A DNA stretch of 64,000 nt from an uncultured Eubacteriales bacterium (GCA_934725425.1 CAKVAX010000005.1:1-64000); one strand, 5' to 3'. Positions 15,361-24,452 are shown, counted from the stretch's first letter. Notes: generated by a model from the sequence alone, not told the origin. Numbers and translations: made by a program.

Positions 15361-16677
15361 TTACCTGTCACGTATATTTTTTATTATGTCTTCGACCATG
15401 GCTTTTGTTTTTTGGTCTTTGCTTAGATTTTTTTCAACCTGTTGCAAAGCGTAAACTATAGTTGAGTGATCCCTGCCGCCGAATTCTTCGCCGATTGACA
15501 CCAGAGGAAGCTGAGTGATTTCTCTTACTACGTACATTGAGATTTGGCGAGCATTCGATATGGAAGCCGACCTTTTTGAAGAACGTATATCTTGAGCAGA
15601 TACGTTGAATGTACGGGCTACTTCTTCGATTATTTTTTCGATTGTTACCGGAGGCGGCTGGTCGTTGTTTAGAATATCCGAAATGGCTATTCTTGCGGTT
15701 TGAATTCCCATTGGCTCTCCTCCCAAAAGGTGGTGAGCTTTCATTTTTTTTACGGCGCCTTCAAGTTGACGGATGTTTGTTTTGAGTTTTTTTGAAATAA
15801 ATTCACAGACTTCATCCGGCATTTTTATGTCCAAAAGTTCCGCTTTTCTTTTTACTATTGCTATTCTTGTTTCAAAATCCGGGGGCTGAATATCCGCTAT
15901 AAGTCCCCATTCAAAGCGGGTTCTTAATCTGTCTTCGAGGGTTTGAATTTCTTTTGGAGGCCTGTCCGAGGTGAGAACGATTTGTTTTTTTGCTTCGTAG
16001 AGTGAATTGAAAGTATGGAAAAATTCCTCCTGCGTAGAATCTTTTCCGGCTATAAATTGAATGTCGTCCACCAAGAGTATGTCGGTCTGGCGGTATTTTT
16101 GATGGAATTCGCTCATTGTATTTTTTCGGATGGATTCTATAAGTTCGTTTGTAAAATCGTCACCCTTTATATATAGATATTTCTTATTCGGATTGCTTTT
16201 TTTAATATCATTGCAAATGGCGTAAAGAAGGTGAGTTTTTCCTAGACCGGAATTTCCGTAAATAAAAAGAGGGTTATATGCTCCCGCGGGGTTTGCGGCA
16301 ACTGCCAGTGCTGCGGCATGAGCGAATTTATTCGAAGAACCCACTATATATGTATCGAAAGTAAATTCATAATCCGAGTCTATAGCAAGATTCTGGTCGC
16401 TTTTTTTATTGAGTTTTTCGATTTCGTCGGGTATTGCAAAGCAAATATCTATTCCCGAACCAAAAATTTGGTCGAAAGCATTTACTAAAAGTTTTTTGTA
16501 ACATCTGTTCAAAGTTTGGCGATGGAATTCGTTGGGAACCATAAGAACAGCCTTGCCGGCTTCAAAATCAAGTTCAATCGGTTCGATTCGACTTATCCAT
16601 GTTTTATATGCAACATCGGTGATGCTTGATTTGCAAAAATCACATATAATACTCCACGCTTCGTTAAAAGAATTCAT
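15361..16677 (-). CDS. dnaA: chromosomal replication initiator DnaA
   Basis: 438 residues. Domain I (~1-85) binds DnaB/SirA-type partners, followed by a short linker. The AAA+ domain III has Walker A GNSGLGKTHL (~141-150), Walker B LLVDDIQF (~205-212) and sensor regions. The C-terminal helix-turn-helix carries the DnaA signature GGRDHSTIVYA (~397-407), which reads the 9-base boxes. A GGAGG ribosome site precedes the ATG and a TATAAT-like -10 lies about 30 bases upstream. It opens the leftward replication cluster. Confidence 0.98.
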   Translation of the reverse strand: MNSFNEAWSIICDFCKSSITDVAYKTWISRIEPIELDFEAGKAVLMVPNEFHRQTLNRCYKKLLVNAFDQIFGSGIDICFAIPDEIEKLNKKSDQNLAIDSDYEFTFDTYIVGSSNKFAHAAALAVAANPAGAYNPLFIYGNSGLGKTHLLYAICNDIKKSNPNKKYLYIKGDDFTNELIESIRKNTMSEFHQKYRQTDILLVDDIQFIAGKDSTQEEFFHTFNSLYEAKKQIVLTSDRPPKEIQTLEDRLRTRFEWGLIADIQPPDFETRIAIVKRKAELLDIKMPDEVCEFISKKLKTNIRQLEGAVKKMKAHHLLGGEPMGIQTARIAISDILNNDQPPPVTIEKIIEEVARTFNVSAQDIRSSKRSASISNARQISMYVVREITQLPLVSIGEEFGGRDHSTIVYALQQVEKNLSKDQKTKAMVEDIIKNIRDR

Positions 16678-16815
16678 AAAAAATAAAACCTCCAGTGATG
16701 ATATTATATAAGTCGTGGTTGTAGGCGTTTATCACAATATAATAGCATATTTTTCAAAAGTTTTCAACAATCAAAGCCTTGGGAATGTGAATTTTTGTTT
16801 AAATATATTTTTTTG

Positions 16816-16844
16816 TTGACATTATAAATTTATCGTTATATAAT
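16816..16844 (+). promoter_or_regulatory. rpmH promoter
   Basis: TTGACA (16816-16821), 17-base spacer, TATAAT (16839-16844): a full consensus promoter, expected for a highly expressed ribosomal protein gene. Confidence 0.8.
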
Positions 16845-16863
16845 TAAATGGAATGAAATCGTG

Positions 16864-16891
16864 AAGAGTATTTACAGGCTATACTCTTTTT
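16864..16891 (+). terminator. attenuator-like hairpin in the rpmH leader
   Basis: AAGAGTAT (16864-16871) pairs with ATACTCTT (16881-16888), followed by TTT, between the promoter and the ribosome site of rpmH. The U-run is short, so the hairpin may attenuate, stabilise the 5' end or act in feedback; which one is inference. Confidence 0.45.
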
Positions 16892-16924
16892 AAAGTAACA
16901 AATAACAATTCGGAGGGAATATAA

Positions 16925-17059
16925 ATGTTAAGAACATACCAGCCAAAGAAACTTCACAGAAAGAAAGAACATGGTTTTAGAAAAAGAATGTCTACAAGAA
17001 GCGGAATTCGCGTTCTTGCACGCAGAAGAGCAAAAGGCAGAAAAAGATTAAGCCACTAA
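16925..17059 (+). CDS. rpmH: 50S ribosomal protein L34
   Basis: 44 residues, very basic, with the family sequence MLRTYQPKKLHRKKEHGFR and an ending of ARRRAKGRKRLSH. A GGAGGG site precedes the ATG. It is the first gene rightwards of the origin and stands before rnpA, as in almost all bacteria. A terminator separates the two here. Confidence 0.97.
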   Translation: MLRTYQPKKLHRKKEHGFRKRMSTRSGIRVLARRRAKGRKRLSH

Positions 17060-17114
17060 ACTAAATTAATGTGCTAATAGTTAATATTAGAAAATAGATT
17101 AAGATTCATCAGGA

Positions 17115-17141
17115 AAAGACCATTTCGGTGGTCTTTATTTT
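17115..17141 (+). terminator. terminator between rpmH and rnpA
   Basis: AAAGACCA (17115-17122) pairs with TGGTCTTT (17129-17136) around a TTTCGG loop, followed by ATTTTT. Probably partial, lowering rnpA relative to rpmH. Confidence 0.8.
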
Positions 17142-17169
17142 TAATTGTTTTAAAAGGATTTTTTTATTT

Positions 17170-17505
17170 ATGAATAAAAAACATGTAATAAATAAAAACA
17201 GAGATTTTTGCAAAGCCTACAAACGCGGGGCTTACAGGGCTTCTTCGATATTGGTTACATATGCTGTAAAAAACCGCTTAAATTCGCAAAGATTTGGCAT
17301 AACCACAAGCAAAAAAACCGGTAATGCCGTTAAAAGAAACCGAGCAAGGAGAGTTATACGAGCGGCTTTGGCGCAAATTAAAGACAGAATTCTGTGCGGA
17401 TACGATATTGTTTTTGTTTCCAGACAAAAAACTTCTGAAGTAAAAACTTTTGATGTTCTTTCGAGCATGCAGCATCAACTTTCTAAATTGGGGCTCATCA
17501 AATGA
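17170..17505 (+). CDS. rnpA: ribonuclease P protein component
   Basis: 111 residues from the ATG at 17170; an in-frame ATG at 17128 lies inside the preceding terminator region and is unlikely. It binds the RNase P RNA and helps mature tRNA 5' ends. It has the Arg-rich RNR helix (NRARRVIRAALAQI, ~56-69) and the aromatic/basic core (FGITTSKKTGNAVKRNR). Its stop overlaps the start of yidD (ATGA). Confidence 0.96.
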   Translation: MNKKHVINKNRDFCKAYKRGAYRASSILVTYAVKNRLNSQRFGITTSKKTGNAVKRNRARRVIRAALAQIKDRILCGYDIVFVSRQKTSEVKTFDVLSSMQHQLSKLGLIK

Positions 17506-17711
17506 AAAAAATTTTCATAGGATTGATAGAATTTTATCAAAAATTTATATCGCCATTAAAAAGGCCATGTTGCCGGTTCACCCCCACTTGTTCAGAATAC
17601 GCCAAAGAAGCCGTAAAAAAACACGGCGTTATAATTGGAATCGCTCTTGGAGTATGGAGATTCTTGAGATGCAACCCTTTTTGCAAAGGCGGATATGACC
17701 CCGTTCCTTGA
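17502..17711 (+). CDS. yidD: membrane protein insertion efficiency factor YidD
   Basis: 69 residues with the family hallmarks CRFTPTCSEYA (Cys-x5-Cys) and RCNPFCKGGYDPVP. A small membrane-associated helper of YidC. Four-base overlap with rnpA and 89 bases before yidC. Confidence 0.95.
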   Translation: MKKIFIGLIEFYQKFISPLKRPCCRFTPTCSEYAKEAVKKHGVIIGIALGVWRFLRCNPFCKGGYDPVP

Positions 17712-17800
17712 CTATGTAATAAAATAGCTTGGATAAAAGCAAAAATTATGTTATTCTAAAAGATGTGTAGACATAAATAAAGGATAAAGGAGTTTTCTGT

Positions 17801-18721
17801 TTGGGATTTATATTTGATTTTTTAGGTAGTATGTTTGGTTATTTAATTTGGTTCTTTTTTGATGCCGTAAGCAATTATGCGCTCGCAATTACGCTTTTCG
17901 TAATAATAGTTAATATAATTTTGTTCCCCACGATAATAAAAAGACAACGATCAATGTCGAAAAATGCGTATATTTCTGAAAAGCAAGCTGAGTTTAAGAA
18001 AAAATACGAAAAAAATCCGAAAAAATATAACGAAGAAGTGGCTAAACTTTATGAAAGAGAAGGATTCAGCCCGCTTAGCGGTTGTCTCCCGATGCTTATT
18101 CCGATAATTTTGCTTAGCGGTATTATCGGAGCAATTAACAAGCCTCTACAAAACACTTTACATATTCCTCAGGAAAAAATTGTTCAAGCGGTTGAAGTTT
18201 TGCCGACAGTCCCCGAACTTGAAGGAAAAATAAGTAAAGGATACGAGGAGCTTCAGCTTATAAAATATTTCCCTGAAGTAAAGGACAGACTTACAATGAT
18301 GAACGAGGATGAACTCGCTGACATAGAAGAATACAGTTCGGGATTTAATTTCTGCGGAATCGATCTTCTTAAAAAGCCGAATGAATCCAAATTTTCCGAT
18401 ATGCTTTGGATTATTCCGGTGCTGTGTTTTGTAGGTTCGGTTGCTTCAGCGATAATAATGCAAAAATCCAACCCGCAGTCCAGCCAAATGCCCGGGTGCG
18501 GAAAATATTTCCCGTATTTGAGCTTTTTGGTAATAGCTTGGATTTCTTATACTGTTCCCGGTGCGATCGGATTTTACTGGGTGCTTTCTTCCGCGGTGGG
18601 TGTAGTTCAAAGCCTGATAATAAATAAATATTACAACAAATACACTATAAATGCGAAGGACGAAGCCGCCAGATGTGCGCTTTTGGAATTGCAAGAATCT
18701 AAGGTTAAAAAAATTAAATAG
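17801..18721 (+). CDS. yidC: membrane protein insertase YidC/Oxa1
   Basis: 306 residues from a TTG codon at 17801, about eight bases after AAAGGAG; no ATG is better placed. It inserts and folds membrane proteins. Membrane segments are near 6-22, 24-46 (followed by the basic IIKRQRSM loop), 95-112, 199-222, 230-250 and 254-275, with the cytoplasmic Lys-rich hairpin (AEFKKKYEKNPKKYNEEV) between the second and third. A ~85-residue insert lies between segments 3 and 4. No lipoprotein signal, so it is the longer Clostridium-type YidC. Confidence 0.95.
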   Translation: MGFIFDFLGSMFGYLIWFFFDAVSNYALAITLFVIIVNIILFPTIIKRQRSMSKNAYISEKQAEFKKKYEKNPKKYNEEVAKLYEREGFSPLSGCLPMLIPIILLSGIIGAINKPLQNTLHIPQEKIVQAVEVLPTVPELEGKISKGYEELQLIKYFPEVKDRLTMMNEDELADIEEYSSGFNFCGIDLLKKPNESKFSDMLWIIPVLCFVGSVASAIIMQKSNPQSSQMPGCGKYFPYLSFLVIAWISYTVPGAIGFYWVLSSAVGVVQSLIINKYYNKYTINAKDEAARCALLELQESKVKKIK

Positions 18722-18748
18722 TGATGTATTGCAGAGGTGTGATGATTT

Positions 18749-19402
18749 ATGGTAAATGAAGTTTTTGCGCTCGATGAAACCGTAGCTTTGGCTAAGCAGA
18801 AGGCTTGTGAGATGCTGGGTGCGGAGGAAAAATACGTTGATTTCGAAGTGATTCAGCAGCCGTCCAAAAAGGTTTTTGGAATGTTTGGAGGAAAACTTGC
18901 TCAGGTAAAAGCAACTCTGAAAAAATCGCCGTCTTTAAGGGCTCTTGAATATTTAAAAGAAGTTCTTTTCTATATGGGATTTGAAAATATTTCCGCAAAA
19001 ATAATCTCCGAAGAATCAAATTTTTGCGAGATTAAAATAGACAGCGATAATCCGGATGACATAAAATTGATTATCGGGAAATACGGTTCAACTTTAGAGG
19101 CGCTTCAGTATTTGACTTCTCTTGTAGTGAATGAAAAGAATGAAAAAGATGAGTTCTATAAAATTCGTTTGGAAGCCGGAAATTACAGAGAAAAAAGAAA
19201 AGAAGTTCTAACGGATTTAGCAAAAAGAATCGCCGAAAAAGCCTCTGTTACTCATAGAATAATAAATCTTGAGCCGATGAGGTCATATGAACGTAAAATT
19301 ATTCATACGGCTATAGGCGAAATCGAAGGAGTAAAATCATGGTCAACCGGTGAGAGAGAAAAACGTCACATAGTGATAGCGCCGGACGAAGATAAAAATT
19401 AG
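18749..19402 (+). CDS. jag: RNA-binding protein Jag/KhpB
   Basis: 217 residues. The Jag-N domain (~3-52, LAKQKACEMLGAEEKYVDFE) is followed by a KH domain (~70-140, with LIIGKYGSTLEALQ) and an R3H domain (~145-215, RMIAEK...NLEPMRSYERKIIH-type core). It works with KhpA in post-transcriptional control linked to cell division and elongation. Ribosome site GAGGTG; directly after yidC as usual. Confidence 0.95.
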   Translation: MVNEVFALDETVALAKQKACEMLGAEEKYVDFEVIQQPSKKVFGMFGGKLAQVKATLKKSPSLRALEYLKEVLFYMGFENISAKIISEESNFCEIKIDSDNPDDIKLIIGKYGSTLEALQYLTSLVVNEKNEKDEFYKIRLEAGNYREKRKEVLTDLAKRIAEKASVTHRIINLEPMRSYERKIIHTAIGEIEGVKSWSTGEREKRHIVIAPDEDKN

Positions 19403-19485
19403 CGTAATAATACTGTTTTTAGATATTTGCTCCCTGGTTTAGGGGGCAAAAATTTTTAGAATTTATTTTGGAGGTTCAAAAAATT

Positions 19486-20856
19486 ATGAGCACTGTTGCG
19501 GCTATATCCACGGCGTATGGCGTCGGAGGTATAGGTGTTATAAGAATTTCGGGCGAAAATTCCTTGGCGATAGCCGATAAAGTCTTTGACCCGTATGTTG
19601 GCGAGCAAGGAAATTGCATAAAAAATCTTGGAGGGTACCGAGCAAAATACGGGAAAATAATACAAAACGGCGAACCGATTGATGATGCTGTAGTTTTGGT
19701 TTTTAGAGCTCCAAATAGTTACACCGGCGAAGATGTCGTGGAAATATCGTGTCATGGTGGGCTTTATATTACCAAAAAAGTATTAAGAGCCGTGCTCGAT
19801 GCCGGAGCCGTTCCTGCCGGTCCGGGTGAATTTACAAAAAGAGCTTTTTTAAACGGAAAAATGGACCTTTCGCAGTCCGAAGCCGTAATGGATTTGATTT
19901 CTGCAAAAGGCGAACGTGCGAATAAAATCGCTTTCAGAATGAAAGAAGGACATTCTTCGGAGAAAATATCCGAAATAAAAGAAAAAATAACCGATATAAT
20001 GGCAGCTTTGAGCGTTTGGGCGGATTACCCCGAGGACGATATTCCACAAGTTGATGAAAAAATGTTAAAAAATAATATTTCCGAAATAATATCGATGCTT
20101 GATGAAATGATAAAAAATTATGATATGTTTAAAGCCGTTAAAGAAGGCGTGAAAGTTGCGATAGTCGGAAGACCGAATGTCGGGAAGTCAACACTTATGA
20201 ATTGCTTATCAGGTTCGCAAAAATCGATTGTAACCGATATTCCCGGCACTACGCGTGATGCAATCGAAGAAAGTATAATGATTGGCGACATTCCTGTGAT
20301 TCTTGTCGATACTGCCGGGATTCGTGAAACTGACGATACTGTGGAAAGAATCGGCGTTGAAAGAGCGAAAAATCACATGAAAGATTCCGAAATTACCTTT
20401 GTTGTTTTGGATGCTTCGGCGGAGATTTCTCCACAAGACAAGAAAATACTTGAGGATATCGATAGCAAAAAATCCATAATAATTCTCAACAAGTGCGATG
20501 AATCCAAAAAAATAAACCGAGCGGATTTATCAACATATAAAGCGGAAATTGTTGAACTTTCGGCGCTCAAAAACACAGGAATGGACGAGCTGAAAAACTG
20601 TGTTGAAAATTTGGTCGGAGTGTCAAAATTGGATCCGGCTGACGTCGTTATTTCCAACGAAAGGCAACTCGCTTCGCTCAAGAATGCTGAAAATACCTTG
20701 AAAAAATCGCTTGATGAATTGGAACTCGGAATGACTTTGGATGCCGTAACGGTGCTTCTTCAGGACGCATTGGAAGTATTCATGGAATTCACCGGCGAAA
20801 CGGTCAGCGAGGCTGTTATTAATAAAGTATTTTCGAAATTTTGTGTCGGCAAATAA
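19486..20856 (+). CDS. mnmE: tRNA modification GTPase MnmE
   Basis: 456 residues from the ATG at 19486, 10 bases after GGAGG; the earlier ATG at 19468 overlaps that site. With MnmG it adds the carboxymethylaminomethyl (or related) group to wobble uridine 34. The N-terminal folate-binding domain (~1-120) and helical domain surround a G domain with GRPNVGKST (~228-236), DTAGIRET and NKCD. The C terminus is FCVGK, the conserved catalytic Cys motif (usual form FCIGK). Confidence 0.97.
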   Translation: MSTVAAISTAYGVGGIGVIRISGENSLAIADKVFDPYVGEQGNCIKNLGGYRAKYGKIIQNGEPIDDAVVLVFRAPNSYTGEDVVEISCHGGLYITKKVLRAVLDAGAVPAGPGEFTKRAFLNGKMDLSQSEAVMDLISAKGERANKIAFRMKEGHSSEKISEIKEKITDIMAALSVWADYPEDDIPQVDEKMLKNNISEIISMLDEMIKNYDMFKAVKEGVKVAIVGRPNVGKSTLMNCLSGSQKSIVTDIPGTTRDAIEESIMIGDIPVILVDTAGIRETDDTVERIGVERAKNHMKDSEITFVVLDASAEISPQDKKILEDIDSKKSIIILNKCDESKKINRADLSTYKAEIVELSALKNTGMDELKNCVENLVGVSKLDPADVVISNERQLASLKNAENTLKKSLDELELGMTLDAVTVLLQDALEVFMEFTGETVSEAVINKVFSKFCVGK

Positions 20857-20883
20857 TGCAAATATAATAAGAGGTGTAAAAAT

Positions 20884-22767
20884 TTGAATCAAACTGAAGA
20901 CTATGAGGTAATAATAATAGGCGCCGGCCATGCCGGTATAGAAGCCGGTCTTGCGGCGGCGAGGCTCGGGTGCAACACTGCGGTATTTGCGGTGAATCTG
21001 GATTCTGTCGGGAACTGCCCGTGTAATCCTTCGATTGGAGGGACGGCTAAAGGGCACCTTGTAAGAGAAATCGACGCACTTGGCGGAGAGATGGGCAAAA
21101 CCGCTGACGAATGCTTTTTGCAGAGCAGGATGCTCAATATGGGCAAAGGCCCTGCGGTTAGGTCGCTTAGAGTTCAAATAGACAGGAATAAATACAAAGA
21201 AGTTATGAAACATAAATTGGAACTTCAAAAAAACCTTTCTTTAAAACAGGCCGAAATAACCGATATTAAATATGATGAAACGAATAAAAAATGGGTTCTT
21301 TCTTCTAGAAACATGATGACATACACCGCCACATGCGTCGTTTTGGCAACGGGTACGTTCCTTGAGGGTAAAGTTCATATCGGGGAAACATCGTATTCCA
21401 GCGGTCCGGACGGAATTTTCCCGGCGAATTTATTAGGCAAATCTTTGGCAGAACTTGGTCTTAAACTCAAAAGATTCAAAACCGGAACTCCGGCAAGAGC
21501 TTTGAAATCAAGCATAAATTTTGAAAATCTAGAGGAACAATGTGGCGACGATGAGATAGTTCCGTTTTCGTACGACACCGAAAACCCGGGTGAAAATCAG
21601 GTGAAATGTTATATCTCTTGGACGAACGACAAAACAAAAGAAGTCATACTTAAAAATCTTCACCGAGCCCCGATGTATAGCGGAAAAATCGAAGGTATTG
21701 GTCCAAGATATTGCCCGAGTATCGAGGATAAAATTGTGAGATTCCCGGATAAAAAACGTCATCAAATGTTCATCGAGCCTTGTGGAATAAACACCGAAGA
21801 AATGTACCTCCAAGGGATGTCCACATCCTTGCCGGAGGAAGTTCAAATTGAGATGTATAGGACGATTCCGGGTCTTGAAAACGTACAAATCATGCGCCCT
21901 GCCTACGCCATTGAGTACGATATCGCCGACCCTACTCAAATGAACAATACGCTCGAATTTAAGGATTTCTCCGGACTTTTTGGCGCGGGTCAATTCAATG
22001 GAAGCTCAGGCTACGAAGAAGCTGGTGCGCAGGGGCTTATCGCCGGAATAAACGCCGCAATGAAAGCCAAAAATAAAGAGCCGTTGGCGCTGGACAGAGG
22101 CTCATCGTACATAGGCACGCTCATAGACGATTTGGTTACAAAAGGTGTAAACGACCCTTATAGAATGATGACTTCCCGCTCGGAATACAGACTGGTTTTA
22201 AGGCAGGATAACGCCGACGAAAGACTTACTCCTATCGGCCGAAAAATCGGGCTTATCAGCGATGAAAGAATGAAAAAATTTGAGCATTCTTTGTCCTTAA
22301 AAATGCAAGAATTAGAAAGAATAAAAAAGGAAGTTTTATCCCCCACCGACGAGCTAAACAAAGTACTTGTTTCACGTGAAACATCTCCAATCGTTAGCGG
22401 CGTGAAAATCAGCGAACTCCTAAAACGCCCGCAAATCACCTATGATGACCTTGCTCCTTTTGATAAAAACCGAAAAGATTTGCCGAAATCTGTTTTCGAT
22501 AAAGTTCAGACCGAAATAAAATATGAAGGTTACATTGCTCGCCAAAATCACCAGATTAAAGAAATGCGCCGACTTGAAAGTAAAATTATTCCCGAAAATT
22601 TAAATTATAACGAAATAAAAGGATTAAGATTGGAAGCAATAGAAAAGCTCAGTAAAATCAAACCTTTGAATATCGGTCAAGCGTCCAGAATTTCAGGCGT
22701 CAGCCCCGCGGATATTTCTGTGTTGATTATTTTTCTTGCTTCAAAAAATAAACGAGGAGAAATTTAA
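20884..22767 (+). CDS. mnmG: tRNA uridine-5-carboxymethylaminomethyl modification enzyme MnmG
   Basis: 627 residues from a TTG codon following GAGGTG. An FAD enzyme and partner of MnmE. It has the dinucleotide fold IIIGAGHAGIEAGLAAARLG, the CNPSIGG segment, the conserved PGYAIEYD-like stretch (here RPAYAIEYDIADP) and the C-terminal helical part that binds tRNA and MnmE. A perfect parS site lies inside its 3' third (22368-22383), so codons here also serve ParB binding. Followed after three bases by rsmG. Confidence 0.97.
   Translation: MNQTEDYEVIIIGAGHAGIEAGLAAARLGCNTAVFAVNLDSVGNCPCNPSIGGTAKGHLVREIDALGGEMGKTADECFLQSRMLNMGKGPAVRSLRVQIDRNKYKEVMKHKLELQKNLSLKQAEITDIKYDETNKKWVLSSRNMMTYTATCVVLATGTFLEGKVHIGETSYSSGPDGIFPANLLGKSLAELGLKLKRFKTGTPARALKSSINFENLEEQCGDDEIVPFSYDTENPGENQVKCYISWTNDKTKEVILKNLHRAPMYSGKIEGIGPRYCPSIEDKIVRFPDKKRHQMFIEPCGINTEEMYLQGMSTSLPEEVQIEMYRTIPGLENVQIMRPAYAIEYDIADPTQMNNTLEFKDFSGLFGAGQFNGSSGYEEAGAQGLIAGINAAMKAKNKEPLALDRGSSYIGTLIDDLVTKGVNDPYRMMTSRSEYRLVLRQDNADERLTPIGRKIGLISDERMKKFEHSLSLKMQELERIKKEVLSPTDELNKVLVSRETSPIVSGVKISELLKRPQITYDDLAPFDKNRKDLPKSVFDKVQTEIKYEGYIARQNHQIKEMRRLESKIIPENLNYNEIKGLRLEAIEKLSKIKPLNIGQASRISGVSPADISVLIIFLASKNKRGEI
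22368..22383. promoter_or_regulatory. parS: parS centromere site 1, inside mnmG
   Basis: Exact match to the 16-bp consensus TGTTTCACGTGAAACA. ParB loads here and spreads for origin segregation. Confidence 0.95.
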
Positions 22768-22770
22768 ATA

Positions 22771-23478
22771 ATGGAATTACTTTTAAATTATGCGAAAAAT
22801 TATGGTATAAGCTTGGACGAAAAAGCTCTTAAAAGATTTGAAAATTACTATAATTTTCTTGTCGAATACAATCAGCACACGAATTTGACATCCATTACCG
22901 AGAAAAATGACGTGATTATAAAGCATTTTTTGGACAGCATTATACTTACTAAATTTTTTGAATTGAATTCGGATACCAAACTCATCGATGTTGGTACAGG
23001 CGCCGGTTTTCCCGGGGTGCCGATTAAAATTGCAAATCCGGAGATAAATTTGACGCTTTTAGACAGCTTAAATAAGAGAATAATATTTTTAAACAAGCTT
23101 TTGGAAAAACTAAATTTGACAGCTGAAGTTTTTCACAGCCGTGCAGAAGAATGTGGAAAAAATAAAAATTTTCGTGAAAAATTCAACATCGTAACTTCGC
23201 GCGCTGTTGCAAAATTAACAGTCCTCAGCGAATATTGTTTGCCGTTGTTGAAAGTCGGAGGATTTTTTGTTTCGCTCAAAGGGAGCAATGTTGAAGATGA
23301 ACTTGAGGAATCCGCTAAATCAATTAAAGTTTTGGGCGGAAAAATCGAAAGAGTTGAAAAGTTTGATTTGCCCGAAGAAAAAGGAAGTCGCTCTCTTGTG
23401 ATTATAAAAAAAGTTTCTTCGACCCCTGCAAAATATCCTCGCTCGAATTCGAGTATTTCGAAATCTCCGATAATATAA
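22771..23478 (+). CDS. rsmG: 16S rRNA (guanine-527-N7)-methyltransferase RsmG
   Basis: 235 residues. A Rossmann methyltransferase with the SAM motif DVGTGAGFPGVPIKI (~72-86) and the conserved FLDSIIL and ITSRAVA-like (here VTSRAVAKL) segments. The ribosome site lies in the last codons of mnmG. Classic gidA-gidB pair leading into parA. Confidence 0.96.
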   Translation: MELLLNYAKNYGISLDEKALKRFENYYNFLVEYNQHTNLTSITEKNDVIIKHFLDSIILTKFFELNSDTKLIDVGTGAGFPGVPIKIANPEINLTLLDSLNKRIIFLNKLLEKLNLTAEVFHSRAEECGKNKNFREKFNIVTSRAVAKLTVLSEYCLPLLKVGGFFVSLKGSNVEDELEESAKSIKVLGGKIERVEKFDLPEEKGSRSLVIIKKVSSTPAKYPRSNSSISKSPII

Positions 23479-23486
23479 GGACAATT

Positions 23487-23520
23487 TAACTCATATGTTT
23501 CACGTGAAACATATGAGTTA
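23487..23520. promoter_or_regulatory. parS: parS site 2 within a perfect 34-bp palindrome
   Basis: The 16-bp parS at 23496-23511 is extended on both sides by nine complementary bases (TAACTCATA...TATGAGTTA), giving two perfect 17-base arms with no central spacer. It starts 8 bases after the rsmG stop, so as RNA it would also form a strong hairpin at the operon end. Confidence 0.95.
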
Positions 23521-23552
23521 GTTTTATATAAAATTGCGAGGAATGTTTTTAC

Positions 23553-23568
23553 TGTTTCACGTGAAACA
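23553..23568. promoter_or_regulatory. parS: parS site 3, upstream of parA
   Basis: Exact TGTTTCACGTGAAACA, 57 bases from site 2 and about 100 bases before the parA start, so ParB bound here may also affect parAB transcription. Confidence 0.95.
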
Positions 23569-23670
23569 CTGAAAATCAAATTTTTAAACAGTACTTTATT
23601 TTTTGCATTTAAAATGGTATAATTTATATGCGATTTAAATTGATTTTATTTAGTGAAAAGAGGGAAATTT

Positions 23671-24435
23671 ATGGGAAAAATTATCGCTATTTCCAATCAA
23701 AAAGGAGGAGTCGGAAAAACCACCACAACCGTTAATATGTCAGCAGCCATAGGCGCACTCGGCAAAAAAACTTTGATAATAGATTTAGACCCTCAGGGCA
23801 ACACGACGAGCGGACTTGGAATTAATAAAAAAGAATTAAAACTTTCTGCTTATGATGTCCTTGAAAAAGACAATTCTGCTGAAGAAGCAACTCTTGAAGT
23901 TCCGTTTAAAAATTTAAGTCTTATTCCTTCTCATATAAATTTGGCATCGGCAGACGCCGGAATAAGCTTATTTTCGGGGAAAGAGTCAAAACTTAAGCAC
24001 AAAATCGCCCATTTAAAAAATGAATATGATTATATAATTATAGATTGTCCGCCGTCGCTTGGAATCATAACAATAAATGCTTTTTGCGCGGCCGACAGTG
24101 TACTTATCCCGATACAATGCGAATATTACGCTCTTGAAGGTTTGTCACAACTTATAAATACAGTCAAAGTTGTAAAACGTCATCACAATCCGGAACTTGA
24201 TTTGGAAGGAATTTTGCTTACAATGTGTGATTTGAGGCTTAATCTTACAAAGCAGGTTATGGAAGAAGTTAATAAAAGCTTCCCCGGAAAAGTTTTCAAA
24301 ACGACTATTCCAAGAACCGTAAAAATTTCGGAAGCACCGGGATTCGGAAAGCCTGTAATGTATTTTTCAAAACTTAACAAAGGTACATGGGCGTACAAAG
24401 GTCTTGCGAAAGAAGTAATTAAGAATAATAATTAA
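23671..24435 (+). CDS. parA: chromosome partitioning ATPase ParA/Soj
   Basis: 254 residues from the ATG at 23671 after GAGGG; the in-frame GTG at 23653 overlaps the ribosome-site region. It has the deviant Walker A KGGVGKTTTTVN (~9-20), DLDPQGN and IIDCPPSLG. Together with ParB it separates origins and affects DnaA activity in Bacillus. In operon with parB (17-base gap). Confidence 0.97.
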   Translation: MGKIIAISNQKGGVGKTTTTVNMSAAIGALGKKTLIIDLDPQGNTTSGLGINKKELKLSAYDVLEKDNSAEEATLEVPFKNLSLIPSHINLASADAGISLFSGKESKLKHKIAHLKNEYDYIIIDCPPSLGIITINAFCAADSVLIPIQCEYYALEGLSQLINTVKVVKRHHNPELDLEGILLTMCDLRLNLTKQVMEEVNKSFPGKVFKTTIPRTVKISEAPGFGKPVMYFSKLNKGTWAYKGLAKEVIKNNN

Positions 24436-24452
24436 TTTACGGAGGTTTTTAT

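Larger units (their letters stand above)
16678..16924. promoter_or_regulatory. dnaA/rpmH divergent region, second candidate part of oriC
   Basis: 247 bases between two divergent leading-strand operons. It has a minus-strand TATAAT-like -10 for dnaA (about 16702-16707), one TTTTCAACA at 16761-16769, an A/T-run stretch at 16790-16815, and the rpmH promoter. Bipartite origins flanking dnaA are known in Bacillus; whether both parts work here cannot be read from sequence. Confidence 0.5.

Noticed and set aside
17706..17800. Frameshift or missing start for yidC
   Set aside because: A TTG with a well-placed AAAGGAG gives the full-length protein; no frameshift is needed.
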